In this document: positions 52,649-63,834 of the stretch, piece by piece
Numbering within the stretch: position 1 is the stretch's first letter
Layout of the letters: every line of letters begins with the position of its first letter
Origin: Anthostomella pinea
Taxonomy: Eukaryota > Ascomycota > Sordariomycetes > Xylariales > Xylariaceae
NCBI GenBank assembly: GCA_963556695.1
Contig: CAUWAG010000017.1
Span: forward strand, 124,001-188,000
Direction of reading: 5' to 3'
Length of the DNA stretch: 64,000 nt
Notes under the pieces: model-generated
What the model was told of the DNA's origin: nothing
Database searches by the model: none
What the model saw: the letters and a program-made list of their open reading frames with translations, nothing else
Position numbers and translations under genes: made by a program

Positions 52649-53414
52649 ACGGCGTTAAATAAACTATTATAGATAATATTCTTTTTATCTGGTGCCTGTT
52701 TAGCGGGTTTTCAGCTCAAATAAGCCAAATTTGGAAGCGTCCAATACATGCTGACGTTGTTTAGGCTAGTTCTTGATCCAAGCTATATAAAGCTACTCAT
52801 TTGAGCTTGGTACTTACTGTATCTCAAGGCATATCCCTTTAAGCGGCTAAGGATAGATTGCAGCCACAAGCACAAGGGTGATAAGCTGCGAATTGGCGCC
52901 CAGGACCGGATCTTCGTGGCGACACTGCTGCACCCGGCCATGCCCGAGTCCGTCGTCGAGGCCTAACGCTGCTGGTAGCAAAGATTGTTGATAGCATTCC
53001 TCGCCAAAATGAGCCGTCAATGTTGTTTTATTGCAAGTGGGAAAATGAGATCAAAATCATGATCTTAATCAGCCACCCTAGATGCTGTACTGTCTAATTT
53101 TGGCTCATTTATTTATTTTCTACTACATAATATCCTTGGGGCTCTCACTATAGTTGTCTGCCTGCTCTAACATCCCCGGTGCTGTGTGTTCCGAATCTAG
53201 GCCCTGGCCGGACTTTAAAAGCCATTATTGCCGCTTTTTTAGAGTGATAAGTGGCAGTTTATAGCAAAGGGCAAATAGCTCTAGTTATATATCTTAGTAC
53301 CATGTAGAAAATATTTACACTGCAGCAGTGAAGCTAATTGCCGATTGTTATAATATATTTATAGCATCCCCACATCTAGTTGAAATAGGTTCAAGTGCAG
53401 CCTTTATAAATATG
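52649..53414. other. AT-rich stretch without recognised gene
   Basis: Low-complexity, AT-rich sequence. A GGCTCATTT motif and its complement occur at ~53015 and ~53108 but do not form clean element ends. Confidence 0.35.
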
Positions 53415-53858
53415 GAAAATCTCGAGCACGAAGCCGAGAACATCATCGATCTTTCTACCAAATGGGAGAGAGATGTTGTGACCCCGTCACGCCCACCTTC
53501 TTATCTCAATCTCAAGATAACTGAGCCAATAATACCGACCCCAAACGACTCCCCCAATGTTTCCCAGTCGGCACAAGATAAGATTCCGGTGTGCCTGTGC
53601 GAATCTGACGACGAGCTCCAATCGTCAAGCGGAACCCAAGAGGTATCTCCATCTGGATGGAAGACCCACGAAAATACAGCGCGTGCTGTCTCGTTTATTT
53701 ACGCGGGGAAGCCTGTTCTAGTAGATTTGGCAAGCGCCCGAGAGTCGGGTCCCTTATTGAGCAGACCATCATGTTATTCTTCTCCGAAGTTGATCTCATC
53801 GGGGGCGAGCCAAGAAGTGGATAAATCTTTCGCAAGGGAAGATGAAACAGGATCATGA
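53415..53858 (+). CDS. Hypothetical hydrophilic protein, possibly truncated
   Basis: From the Met at 53415 (frame open from 53328) 147 codons of acidic, Ser/Pro-rich sequence (NLEHEAENIIDLSTKWERDV, VCLCESDDELQSSSGTQE, SFIYAGKPVLVDLASARESG). It ends where an 18-bp minisatellite begins, suggesting a lost 3' end. No family recognised; codon use looks gene-like but function is unknown. Confidence 0.35.
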   Translation, partial: ENLEHEAENIIDLSTKWERDVVTPSRPPSYLNLKITEPIIPTPNDSPNVSQSAQDKIPVCLCESDDELQSSSGTQEVSPSGWKTHENTARAVSFIYAGKPVLVDLASARESGPLLSRPSCYSSPKLISSGASQEVDKSFAREDETGS

Positions 53859-53925
53859 GCAGGGACTGGATCGTGAACAGGAGCTGAACCAGGGGTTGGA
53901 ACTGGATCGTGAGCAGGACGTAAAA
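53845..53925 (+). repeat. 18-bp minisatellite, GGATCGTGAGCAGGAACT type
   Basis: About four tandem variants (AGGATCATGAGCAGGGACT, GGATCGTGAACAGGAGCT, GGATCGTGAGCAGGACG). The same motif family is found at 30728-31021 and, inverted, at 55512-55550. Confidence 0.8.
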
Positions 53926-54944
53926 TGAGCTCGGCGCCCTAGCTTGGTGTTTCCTAGCTTCTGATATGTACAAAAAATGAGTGGTCACAAGTGAATCATA
54001 GCAGCTATCCTATGCATGTGTATTACATCATTTCACTGCTTCCTGGCCTATCATTCATAGCCGCTCGACAGCATCGACCACCCATGGCCAAATCCTACAA
54101 GCAAGCAAAGTGGTTCATGCGATAGGTCCTTGTCACCTAAATTGATATGTAAGGCACCTAGCTGCCCAGCGTTTATAAACACATCATCCTCCCTATCCGA
54201 CATTTCATGACCCATAAGCCACGCTGCCTCTGCCGTCCGCGCAGGGGGGAGTTGAGACTATCGGAAGAGGACGTACGGGCCCCCGTCTTTGCCAGTCGTA
54301 ATGAACATTTCCACTTCAAAAGCTTGGCGCGGAGCATCTGCGCCACGCTGAGGTAACCCACTGTTAGGGTGCTGAGGACAGAAAGGGGAACGCCGAAAAG
54401 CTTGGCGAGGAAAAGGGCAAGACAAGGACAACCGGTGCACTAGTGGTATTCGCTACGACGCACGGATTAAACGAAAATAAGCCACGTTTACCGTCAATCG
54501 TAGATCCCCTTTGCCGCTTGCACGAGTGGGAATTATAGGGCTCCTTCACCAAGCTGCTCGGTTCCTTGGGAGGGGTACGGTGCTAGCGGGGTAAAGCCCG
54601 GCCACACCGTTCGGTTATTACAGGTTTTATTATATGGTCACGCGGCTAGGCAATGAATACACTCCCTCAACCATCCATGATACCCCCGATCTTCAGGTTG
54701 TAGCCTAGGCGGTGACTGACAGACCACCCTTTCTATGTCAGTGGATGTGAGCAATATGCCAGCCTAAGTGGGTCACCTGACCACGCAACACACCCCCGTT
54801 GGCCACTACCACTGCTAAGAAGCAGCAAAGTGAAGCCATCAAAACTGTATGTGGCTCCATAATACGTATATTTGTTGGTGTTCGAGCATGAAATCTGCCT
54901 TCATGGCAAGATAACCTCTATTTACCTGTTTTCATCACATCTAT
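53926..54944. other. Unassigned, possible minus-strand relic
   Basis: Overlapping minus-strand frames at 54173-54552 include LFGVPLSVLSTLTVGYLSVA and EVEMFITTGKDGGPYVLF, either of which might be exon remnants; no family assigned. Otherwise empty. Confidence 0.3.
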
Positions 54945-55036
54945 GGCCGTATGGCGCAATGGTCAAATGCGCCTGGTTGTGTTCTCATTTGTGCGGTGGG
55001 CGACGAGAACAAGTGGGTTCGAATCCTGCTATGGCC
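54945..55036 (+). tRNA. tRNA-derived SINE head (not a functional tRNA gene)
   Basis: The complete 7-bp acceptor stem, D-arm and a T-arm with GGTTCGAATCC are present, but the middle holds a 7-bp TGTTCTC/GAGAACA stem with an 18-base loop. That does not match a standard anticodon arm unless an intron is assumed. Its position at the 5' end of a dispersed element marks it as a Pol III promoter head. A tRNA-scanning program might report it as a tRNA or pseudo-tRNA. Confidence 0.5.
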
Positions 55037-55510
55037 CCCTTCTGACCCGGCTTGTGCGAGTCGACAACCAGCACACGACAGTGGAGATGCCCTATTATCG
55101 CAGAGCCCGATAGCCAAGCAGCTTGTCTCCACAACACCCCACTCCTGCGAGGTTTTTCCCCTTGAGGTTTTCCCTCGCCAGCAGATAACAAACACCTACT
55201 TCACCCACCAATGCGACATATATCGAACGGCTACTGGAACGATGTGTACACCAGAGGACTGAGGTTCACTGGGTCGCTTTGTCACTGGACAGGAGGTTTT
55301 TCTGACAGAATCGTGCTTGTGTATTGACTAAAACCATCTGGACACTCCAGATTGGTACCGCTACAGCGAGGATAGGCCCGTGCGCGGATCTGAATGTATC
55401 TAGACTGACACCTCTACAACCTTGCGATGCAATGGCTCTGGGAGGCGTGGTTTGCCCTGTTAAGGGACTGCACCCACGATAAATATAATCAATCAAATCA
55501 ATCAATTGAT
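54945..55510 (+). mobile_element. SINE copy 1: tRNA-like head, body, LINE-related 3' end
   Basis: 54945-55036 folds like a tRNA: GGCCGTA pairs with TATGGCC (one G-U), GCGC/GCGC D-stem, A box TGGCGCAATGG, B box GGTTCGAATCC. The body runs to ~55360. The last ~145 bp resemble the LINE 3' end (TACCGC..CA.CG.GGAT.GGCCCGTG and ACAACC.TGCGATGCA), then GGCTCTGGGAGGCGTGGTTTGC. The element ends in an (AATC)n tail (~55480-55510). Flanking duplications are not evident. Shares the body with the inverted copy at 52264-52648. Confidence 0.8.
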
Positions 55511-55561
55511 ACAGTTCCTGCCCATGATCCAGTTCCCGCTCATATTGTCTTTCAAGACATC

Positions 55562-55745
55562 TGTTGGATAACAGGGGTCATGAAGATGAGCCGAGTCTGA
55601 CCGGAAAAACCACGGTACGGCGGAGATGACCAGCACCAAACTGGGAACCGATCAGGGGCACCTGAACAGACAGAACAGATACAACACACTACATGCAATA
55701 CACGAAGAATCACCCTACAATCACTGAACTCGCTTAAATCTAACA
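55562..55745 (+). repeat. 5' LTR of the copia element
   Basis: 184 bp, TG...CA, three differences from the 3' LTR. Its 3' end resembles the sequence at 1-159 of the window. Confidence 0.95.
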
Positions 55746-55818
55746 ATTAAGAGTCTCATTTGGCTTGATCACCTAAGTTAACCAACCAACGACAAGCGAC
55801 TTTCAGTCAATCGATACA

Positions 55819-58800
55819 ATGGCACAATCAGCAACGAAAGACTCGAGCGTTTTCCACGGCTCGGAGAATTGGGAGTCGTGGGACAGAGAATTTCAATCGA
55901 GAGCAATTGCTCTAGAGCTCTGGGATCACATCAATCCGGACGATGAAGAACGAGAGGAGTGGCCAGAGCCTCCCCAGAAGCCTAAATACAAAGATTACCC
56001 AAAACGTCTCGATCGCGACACTTGAAGCCGAGGTACTTCTCACACCTTAGACGATACTGCACCAGAGAACGAACGAACCGAACGAATTGATCCAAATAGC
56101 CACCCACGAGCGGTGTCCGAGATGACGACGCAAGGAAGAATGCTATTCAACGCAGACTGGACTGTGTTTGTCTACGAGGATCGGAAATACGAGACCCATC
56201 GCAAGAATTACAAGGAAATGGTACAATGGGTGCTCGACAACGTGTCAACTCATTACAAGGACACAGTCTGCCGACCAACCAAGCTGCTTGACGCGTGGTA
56301 TACAGACCTGAAAGAAATCGCAAGTGTTAGCGTGGCACAACTCAAGCCTGCAGCTCGAGACCGATATCGAGAAGCAGTCAAGCCACTTAACAAGCTACCC
56401 AGGGATTTGGCTGCATGGATCAACAACTAGGAAGCTGCAGTTGCTATTGCCAAAGAAAAAGGCGTTGGCGATGTAGCAGATTCCGAGTCCATCTTCTCGG
56501 ACCTGTCACGGGCTCTACGCAAAGTCATTCCGGAATGGGTCTCAGCATTTCGAGCTACAAATCGAAACAAGCTAGAAAGAGGGAAGATGAACTTCAGACT
56601 TATCGCCTCCGATCTCCGAGAACATGCAGCAACGCTCTACAGAGCACCCACGTCTTCGAAAATAGCCAAAGGTTCTTTTGCAGCACATTTTGGCGACAAA
56701 GCGGATCAAGAAGACCAGGAGAACCATTCCGAAGATATTTGCAGTACCAACTACCACGAACAGAAACAAAGAAGACCTCAGAGAGGTAGGAGACCTCGAG
56801 GAGGAGGTACCCGAGAAAATCGATCAAGTTCGAAAAGACCGCGGGCCGAGACACTCACCAACCCAGACGGAGCAACATGCAAGGCCTGCCTCGGATTCCA
56901 TGAGCTTTCGCAATGCTTCTACGCGGTATTAAGCAAAGCACCTAAGGGCTGGATTCCAAACGAAACCAGCAAGCGACTTGTTCAACAACGCATCAAGGAC
57001 GACTCGAATTTAGCAGAACAAGTTAGCCGACTCAACAAGTCTACTGCGCCGACAATGACGGAATGACTAGCTCGGGAAATCGTACGTATGCACGGATCGT
57101 TTCTCATTGCGAATCCTGCGGCATTTGGTACATCATCATATCCCTTAAAAAATTCAGCCATTCTCGACTCTGGGACTACCCTACACATCTTCAACATGAT
57201 TACCAGGTTCCTCAATTTCCGACGAGCACCTCCAGGAGATGTGGTCTTTGCAGGCGACACAACAGTACCCATCCTGGGATATGGAGACGTCAATATCCAA
57301 GTGACTGGACCAACAGGTGTCAGGATCATGCGCCTCCACGAAGTCGTATACTGTGAAGGTTTTGCATGCAACCTGGTATCCCTACAACTTCTCAGGCGCC
57401 AAGGGCTCTGGTGGGACAACAAGAGATCTAACAACTACCTTCGGAGAAAGAACGATACCATACTGTGCGAACTATTTGACAAACATGACCAGTTCGTCAT
57501 CGAAGACGTGCCAGAGACACTGACTAAACAGGCCTTCTTTACAAGAAGGCACAAGTTCAACTCCTGGACCGAGAGAGCCCCGAACACGGCTGATAGCCTT
57601 CAATGGCACTTAAGAATGGGTCATCCAGGACCTGAGGTCTTGAATCACCTTGCGGGCCACTCTCGGGGGGTGAAGATCAAAGACAAAGTTCGAATCCCTA
57701 CCAACAAGTGCAACGCCTGTGGCTGCGCGAAAGCCAAGAAGATGAATCGACGTACTCGACGAAATCGTCCGGCTAAGCCTGGCGTCAGACTTGCGGTTGA
57801 CTTCCATGACCTAGAGGAGACAATCGAAGGTTTTTTAAGCGTTATGCTCGTGACCGATAGATGGTCAGGATACAACTGGGATTTCTATCTCAGCGACCGA
57901 TACGCTGAAACACTAATTGCCACATTCGAGCTCCTGTTTGGAATCCTGGAACAACAACATCAAGTCCTTCCCGAAGTTATCGAGTGCGACAACGAGATCA
58001 CGGATCGAAAGCACGAAGTTCGAGACTACCTGTCCGTCACCAAGAAGATACGGCTTGAGCCCTCAGCCACCAATACACAGGATCAGAACGGAGGAGCAGA
58101 GCGCTCAGGGGGTGTAATCAAGGAGAAAGCACGCGCAATGCGACTAGGAGCTAAGTTGCCCGCGTTCCTATGGGTGGAGATTTTCCGAACGGCAGTATAT
58201 CTGTACAATCGGACCCCCAAATACATCTATAACTGGAAAACACCCTATGAGAGATTCCACACTTACCTGATGTGCAGGGATGGACAAATTGCTGACCACA
58301 AGCCCCATCAAGGGCATCTTCGAGTATTCGGATGCAAGGCATACTCCATGACTTCCGAGGCTCAACTCAAGAAGAAACGAAAGCAGCGTCTCAATCCCAA
58401 AGCGTGGATCGGCTATCTCGTCGGGTACAACTCGTCGAACATCTATCGAATCTGGAATCCCTTGACCAACAAGGTCATCGCCACGCGCGACGTCATCTTT
58501 GACGAGGACAGCACCTTTTCAGGTGACTTGGGTGAATTGAAGGATGACCTCCTTCACATCACCGAAGATGAATTATCCAACCTGCTCAGTAGAGTTGAGA
58601 TATTAAGTGCTTCGAGCCTTGGAAATGGACCCGCGATTAGCGAAGAGGACGAGGACGCCAGTCCCCCTATTGCAGACGATGAACACGGTGCTGTCGCTGT
58701 GAGCGATGACAGAGTGAATTCGGACGTACATAAACAGCCACAGGCTTGCTCTGAAGATGCATAAGGGACTGATCACCCCTACACTGATGCATTCTTTATA

Positions 58801-60918
58801 CCGTATCCGACGCCCGATCACACACCGCCACCCGCGTCATTATTCACTGCAGCTATCAGAGAAGCTGATGAAATGGGGTCTGGAAAGGCAGCGGAGCGCC
58901 ACGCCCATGGATTCCTGAATGACCACGCGTCGTTCTGCACCAGAGCAGCACTTTGTCAAAGGAGCTGGAAGGCCACGTTCAATGCAGGACGCCTATGCTC
59001 CACGGAGATGTTGCATAGTGAGCCGGTGAACAAGGCCAAGAAAGCCCGGTTGGTAAACCATCCGAGACGCCACCCTGAAAACACTCAAAATGGACCGTCC
59101 GTGAGACGATGCCCGGACACACAGACTGTACCATCTGTGTGGCTCAATAGCCCGGATACTCAAAATGGACCGTCTGACAGGTCATATGACCCAGACAGGT
59201 TGAGGCGTATGATAGCTAGCGGAGCGAGACTACATTGCCGAGACCTACCTCCCCCTCCAAAGACGCATAAAGATCTCAGATCCCACATCATGCAGTCGGG
59301 GTTTAGAGGAGCAGAAAGAGCTTATCTTGCGAGCCACCGCGAAATGAATACATAGAAAGAAATTGGGCTAACAACGGCATAGGGCAAACATGTGCTTAAT
59401 TGCATGTGGGTATACGTGTACAAATTCAACAAGCATGGCTGGTTTCTGAAATGCAAGGCTCGCCTTATGGTCAGAGGAGACCAACAGCCTCAAGGCGAAT
59501 ACGAGAACACCTATGCATCAACCCTTGCCAGCCGCTCATTCAGAACACTTATCGCAATCGCTGCGCAATTCAATCTGGAACTTATACAGTACGACGCAGT
59601 TAACGCGTTCGTCAATGCGAAACTGGACAAGGAACTGTACATGCGGATGCCCCCAGGGTACAGGAAGCCATGCACAGTGCTGCGACTCCTGAAAGCATTA
59701 TATGGACTCAAGGAATCACCCTTGCTTTGGCAGAAGGAGCTAACGAAGACTCTCACAGGCTTGGGATACACACAAGTCCCCCACGAGCCTTGCTGTTTCA
59801 CCCGAGATGGTGTATTGGTCTTCTTTTACGTGGATGACATTGTCATCGCGTACAGGAAAGAAAAGGAAGGCACAGCAAACCACATGGTCAGCCAACTGAA
59901 GCAACGTTACCAGATGACAGGAGGAGACGACCTTCAATGGTTCCTTGGTATTGAGATTGTTCGAGACCGCAAGCAGAGATTGATTTGGCTCTCCCAATCG
60001 TCGTATATCGACAAGATCGCTAGATTGGTTGACAGCAGCCCTCGGAACAGAGAAGATACTCCGATGAAGAACAAGAAACTCCTTCCTTACGACGAGATTG
60101 CCATGCTGAAATCCATCAACAGTTATCAAAAAAAGATCGGATCAATCTTGTACGCAGTAGTGATCACTCGCCCAGATGTAGCCTTCGCCGCTTCCCGACT
60201 GTCACGTTTCAACATGAATCCTAGCCCTGAGCACCATCACGAAGCCGACCGCCTCATCCGATACCTTATGCGTACCCAATATCATTCCCTAGAGTACGGC
60301 GGTTCCGACCTCTTCGAAGTAGCAAGCGATGCCTTCTTTGCCAACAATACCCTCGATCAAAAGAGCTCCTAAGCGTACGTCATGAGATTGTTCGAAGGGA
60401 TCATTAGTTGGAGAGCGAATAAGCAAGCTACAGTGACTACTTCTACGACAGAAGCAGAGTTGTTGTCCCTTGCGCAGGCTGCTAAAGAAGCCATGTTTGT
60501 ATCTCGCCTGATCAGGGAACTAGGCGTGTGTTTGGATAGCTCCCGCATTGTCATTCAATGCGATAATCGACAGACGATCGGATTGGTACACAAGGACATC
60601 GCTACTCTTCAGACAAAACTCAGACATGTCTATATTCACAACCACTGGTTACGTCAAGAGGCTCAACGTCGAAGAATAAAGGTGGAATACGTGCCAACGG
60701 ACAGTATGGTTGCTGATGGCTTGACCAAGGCTTTGCCAATTCAACAGTTCAAGAGATTCGTCGGTCAACTGGGCTTGGTGGACATCCGTGACCGCATCCA
60801 ACAGAGAAGGAAGAAGGAGATCACAGATGACGATCTTGAAGAATTGGAAGATATGTTACTTGGAGGAGAGTGCTCAGACCTCTCAGATGATACTATCATG
60901 ACAGATGCCCCCTACTGA
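55819..60918 (+). pseudogene. Copia gag-pol polyprotein with seven in-frame stops
   Basis: A single 1,700-codon frame. Gag begins ATKDSSVFHGSENWESWDRE with a short knuckle CKACLGFHELSQC (~56878). Protease-like ILDSGTTLHIFN (~57160) and integrase HLRMGHPGPEVLNHL...CNACGCAKAKK follow, then VDFHDLE, LVTDRWSGYNW and ECDNEITDRK. RT has QYDAVNAFVNAKL, KALYGLKESPLLWQKEL and FFYVDDIVIAY; RNase H ends VADGLTKALP. Stops occur at 56023 (TGA), 56428 (TAG), 57064 (TGA), 58762 (TAA), ~59353 and ~59380 (TAG) and ~60370 (TAA), with no frameshift. All are reachable by single C-to-T changes from CGA, CAG or CAA. Confidence 0.95.
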
Positions 60919-60941
60919 ATAGGCCGGCATCTGGGGGGGTG

Positions 60942-61125
60942 TGTTGGATAACAGGGGTCATGAAGATGAGCCGAGTCCGACCGGAAAAACCACGGTACGG
61001 CGGAGATGACCAGCACCAAACTGGGAACCGATCAGGGGCACCTGAACAGACAGAACAGATACAACACACTACATGCAATACACGAAGAATCACCCTCCAA
61101 TCACTGAACTCGCTTGAATCTAACA
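60942..61125 (+). repeat. 3' LTR of the copia element
   Basis: 184 bp, preceded by a G-rich polypurine tract and followed by the ACATC target duplication. Confidence 0.95.
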
Positions 61126-61455
61126 ACATCCAAAAGAGAAGATATCCCACACCGCCTGCCTGTTTCCCTTACCGTCAGCGGAATTGGTACTCCTCGCCTA
61201 CACGATTCTGATACCGCCTGCCCGATGTAGCACCGCCTGCTTGGCGCAGTACCGCTTTTCCGATGCGACACCGCCTGCTCGATGCGTCACCGCCTGCTCG
61301 ATGCGGCACCCCCTGCCCGATACATCACCGCCTGATCAATAAGTCGCTGACTTGTCTAATCTAACACCACAAATATACTATTCATCAGGGGATTCGTTCT
61401 TCACATTATAGCCTTTAAGCGAGTCTTTAATCAAACAAAAATTATATAACGAGAG

Positions 61456-62214
61456 CTAGCAGGACCTTTCTGACGTGTTTTTTATACTCTTGAGAGGTTC
61501 TTCGAGTAGATGAGGAGGGAGAATGTCGTCAAGGTACGCGGATGCGACTTCATCAGAGGAACTGTATAGTGTGTCATTTATGTACTGCTGGAAGGTCAAG
61601 GGAGCGTTGTAGTCCGAAACTTGTAGAGGCCAAATCTCATCGTGGATGCCGGTTTTCACTCATGCTCTTTCGCCACAAGGATCCTGTTGAACGCCGCCAT
61701 CACGTCAAGCTTTGTGAAGACTCTTGACATGCATAGGGCATCGAGGATTTATCTGATTAGCGGCAGAGGGTAAGGGTTCTTAATTGTCATATTGTTAAAA
61801 CCCCTGTAGTCCACCAATACCCGGATGCCACCACTAGGCTTATGTGCCAGCAGGAGTGAAGCAGCTGATTTTGACAGTGATGGTTGGATGAACCTCTTAG
61901 AGCATGTTGTCGTTCAGGTATTTCTTCACTACTTTCAGTTCTGATTGTGACATCGGTCGTGTTTTCGAGCTTGGTACCGTTTTGTGGGGTTTAATGTCGA
62001 TTTTTTTGGCATATGTGCGCTGTTAGGTTAGTTTCCTGGCTTCTAAAAAGACGTCGATGAGATCGTTGTATTCGGGAGGCAACCTTGCTTTGATGCCTTG
62101 AACGGCGACAGACTCTTCATTCCTTGGGTATTTATTGATGTCATCCTCTGTGACCTTGTTTAAGAAGGGCCTGTCGTACAAATCATCAAAGAACTCGTGA
62201 TACCTGATGTCCAC
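61456..62214 (-). pseudogene. Ty3/gypsy reverse transcriptase relic
   Basis: Leftward from 62214: LPPEYNDLIDVFLEARKL (connector), then across several stops KPSGGIRVLVDY, FNNMTIKNPYPLPLIR and, from 61659, NAPLTFQQYINDTLYSSSDE and SAYLDDILPPHLLEE with the YLDD catalytic box. Many stops; no LTRs adjacent. Different subfamily from the relic at 40.2-41.6 kb. Confidence 0.82.
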
Positions 62215-62601
62215 TTGTGTGCCTTGTGCCCGTCTTTGTTCCCCCCGCCATCAGCTTCTCGGTTTAGCGTCTATTCGGTGATCGAGGGGAATTCGAGGTC
62301 ATGTAGGTCTGCGTAACGTCCGAGATAGTAGAGTCTGAAACAACGACCCCAAGCATACTACGAGCACCAAACCTGCGAATAAAAGCCTGTCGAGCCAATA
62401 CCTCGCTAGAAATAACCGTTGAGGGCTAGCAATGGGGTGATTGGCTACGGAATGCCTGGCACCAGCCGCCGCGTGCCTCTCAGGAGCGTCGCTTCTTTGT
62501 CCAGCCTAACGCCCTTGAGATCTTGCAAGTCGACTGACCTCTGGTCATCACCATAAAGACCAAGCATAGCCGTGGTAGCGATCTAACCCGCGCCGCCTAG
62601 C
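62215..62601. other. No gene seen
   Basis: Interior of the 2.7-kb element between the gypsy RT relic and the chromodomain gene; unassigned. Confidence 0.3.
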
Positions 62602-63272
62602 CTATGACTCTTTTAACATAAGGAAGTCGCCCGCACGTAGGGGGACTGGTTCGAAGATGCTCGGAGATAAGAAGACCGTGTTGGCTGGCGTCTCTAGTCT
62701 TGTCGGCTGATCTAGAAAATGGACGGATTTGCGGAGGTTGGTGGGAGGCTGGGTACTAGAAGGGCCAAAGCTGCTAGCCTCACCAAACCCCATTAAAGCA
62801 GGGATCATCCCTGACAGACACCAGTTAGTAGGGACGTGACGTGAAGCCAACCACGTGTGTTCAACACACCTTCATTCTGTTCCTGCGAATGGTGCCGGAT
62901 GCCTTGCGTACCCGCCCTCTGCTCTAGATTGTGTAGGCGGTGAAGGTGAGCAGGCTCATCACTGGGGGTGGGCAGATGTTTTTCTGCGTTCAAGCCGCGA
63001 AGACTAATGTGGTACTCATGAATATCCATGGCCAAGACATTCATGATTGGTTCCCAGGTGGGCGAATACGGGCCCTCCTAGTCGACCAGGTATTCAACGC
63101 CGTCCCCGGTCTCGCAAAAGCCTAGCAGCTTGGTTATAGGCCAGTCACGATCGGGGGTATGTCGATGTTGGATAGAAGAGGTCTTCTTCGGCTTGTGCTT
63201 AGAAATGGTACCGACCGGGTGGTTTTTGCCACTACAAATGCGTTTTGAGCGTCGGGGCAGAGCGGCCGCCAT
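62602..63272 (-). pseudogene. Chromodomain protein, two exons, one in-frame stop
   Basis: Exons 63272-62870 and 62810-62602 join in frame through a 59-bp intron (GTGTGT donor, ACTAAC branch, GTCAG acceptor) to 204 codons. A basic N-terminus (MAAALPRRSKRICSGK) precedes a chromodomain: DWPITKLLGFCETGDGVEYL, VD, a TAG at 63080-63078 where the conserved Trp of the ...W-x-G... aromatic cage is expected, EGPYSPTWEP. The rest (FGEASSFGPSSTQPP, ANTVFLSPSIFEPVPL) is unassigned. A single TGG-to-TAG change separates it from an intact gene. In chromoviruses the chromodomain is an integrase tail; here it is near the start of its own spliced gene. Confidence 0.6.
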
Positions 63273-63834
63273 GACGGTTGCGAGTTGACTGTGTTGTCAG
63301 AGGTTCAGTCGGATTGGGAGAAGAGTGACTGTATTTGTCACACGCGCGCGGTGCCAGGCTGTAGCAGAAGGGAGGCTGCTGGATAAAGGTTGGGTGGGAT
63401 GATGATAGAGCGACCGCAGATCAAAAAGGCTTGCTACCCGGTAGTGAGCATGAGTCATCAATTTCCCGAGCTCTGATTGGTTGTGACTACCTTGTGAGGG
63501 CCACAGGGCATTTGGGGCCTAAGGATATAGCTCCAGTGGATTGTGAGGGCGCCAACGAAAATACCCTATGCCAGACGCACGCCCCTCCACCCAACTTGGT
63601 ATTGCGATGGCTTCCGGCATTCAAAGTATGTATTAGGGAACCACATTAAGCAGGCGGTGTGATATCGAGCAGGCAGTGACGCATCAAGCAGGCGGTGACG
63701 CATCGAGGAGGCGGTGTCGCATCGGAAAAGCGGTACCGCGCCAAGCAGGCGGTGCTACATCGGGCAGGCGGTATCAGAATCGTGTAGGCGAGGAGTACCA
63801 ATTCCGCTGACGGTAAGGGGATGGACAGGCGGTG

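Larger units (their letters stand above)
55562..61125 (+). mobile_element. Complete Ty1/copia retrotransposon
   Basis: LTRs 55562-55745 and 60942-61125 (184 bp each) start TGTTGGATAACAGG and end ATCTAACA; they differ at three positions (~1.6%). Target duplication ACATC at 55557-55561 and 61126-61130. A polypurine tract (CATCTGGGGGGGTG) precedes the 3' LTR. All gag-pol pieces lie in one forward frame. The small LTR divergence indicates a fairly recent insertion. Confidence 0.97.
61148..63834. mobile_element. 2.7-kb element with ~190-bp inverted ends built of ~18-bp repeats
   Basis: 61148-61345 and 63640-63834 are inverted copies, nearly identical across the core TTACCGTCAGCGGAATTGG, TACTCCTCGCCTACACGATT and CTGATACCGCCTGCCCGATG. 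Each arm contains seven or more copies of CACCGCCTGCTCGATGCG-like units. Between the arms are a gypsy RT relic (61456-62214) and a chromodomain gene (62602-63272). No transposase is recognised. Outer boundaries are approximate, and further units in opposite orientation follow at ~63870-63905. The copia insertion ends 18 bp left of it. Confidence 0.75.

Noticed and set aside
61148..61345. CRISPR-like spaced repeats in the arms of the 2.7-kb element
   Set aside because: The intervals are themselves repetitive and the whole arm is mirrored at the other end; this is a transposon-end structure.
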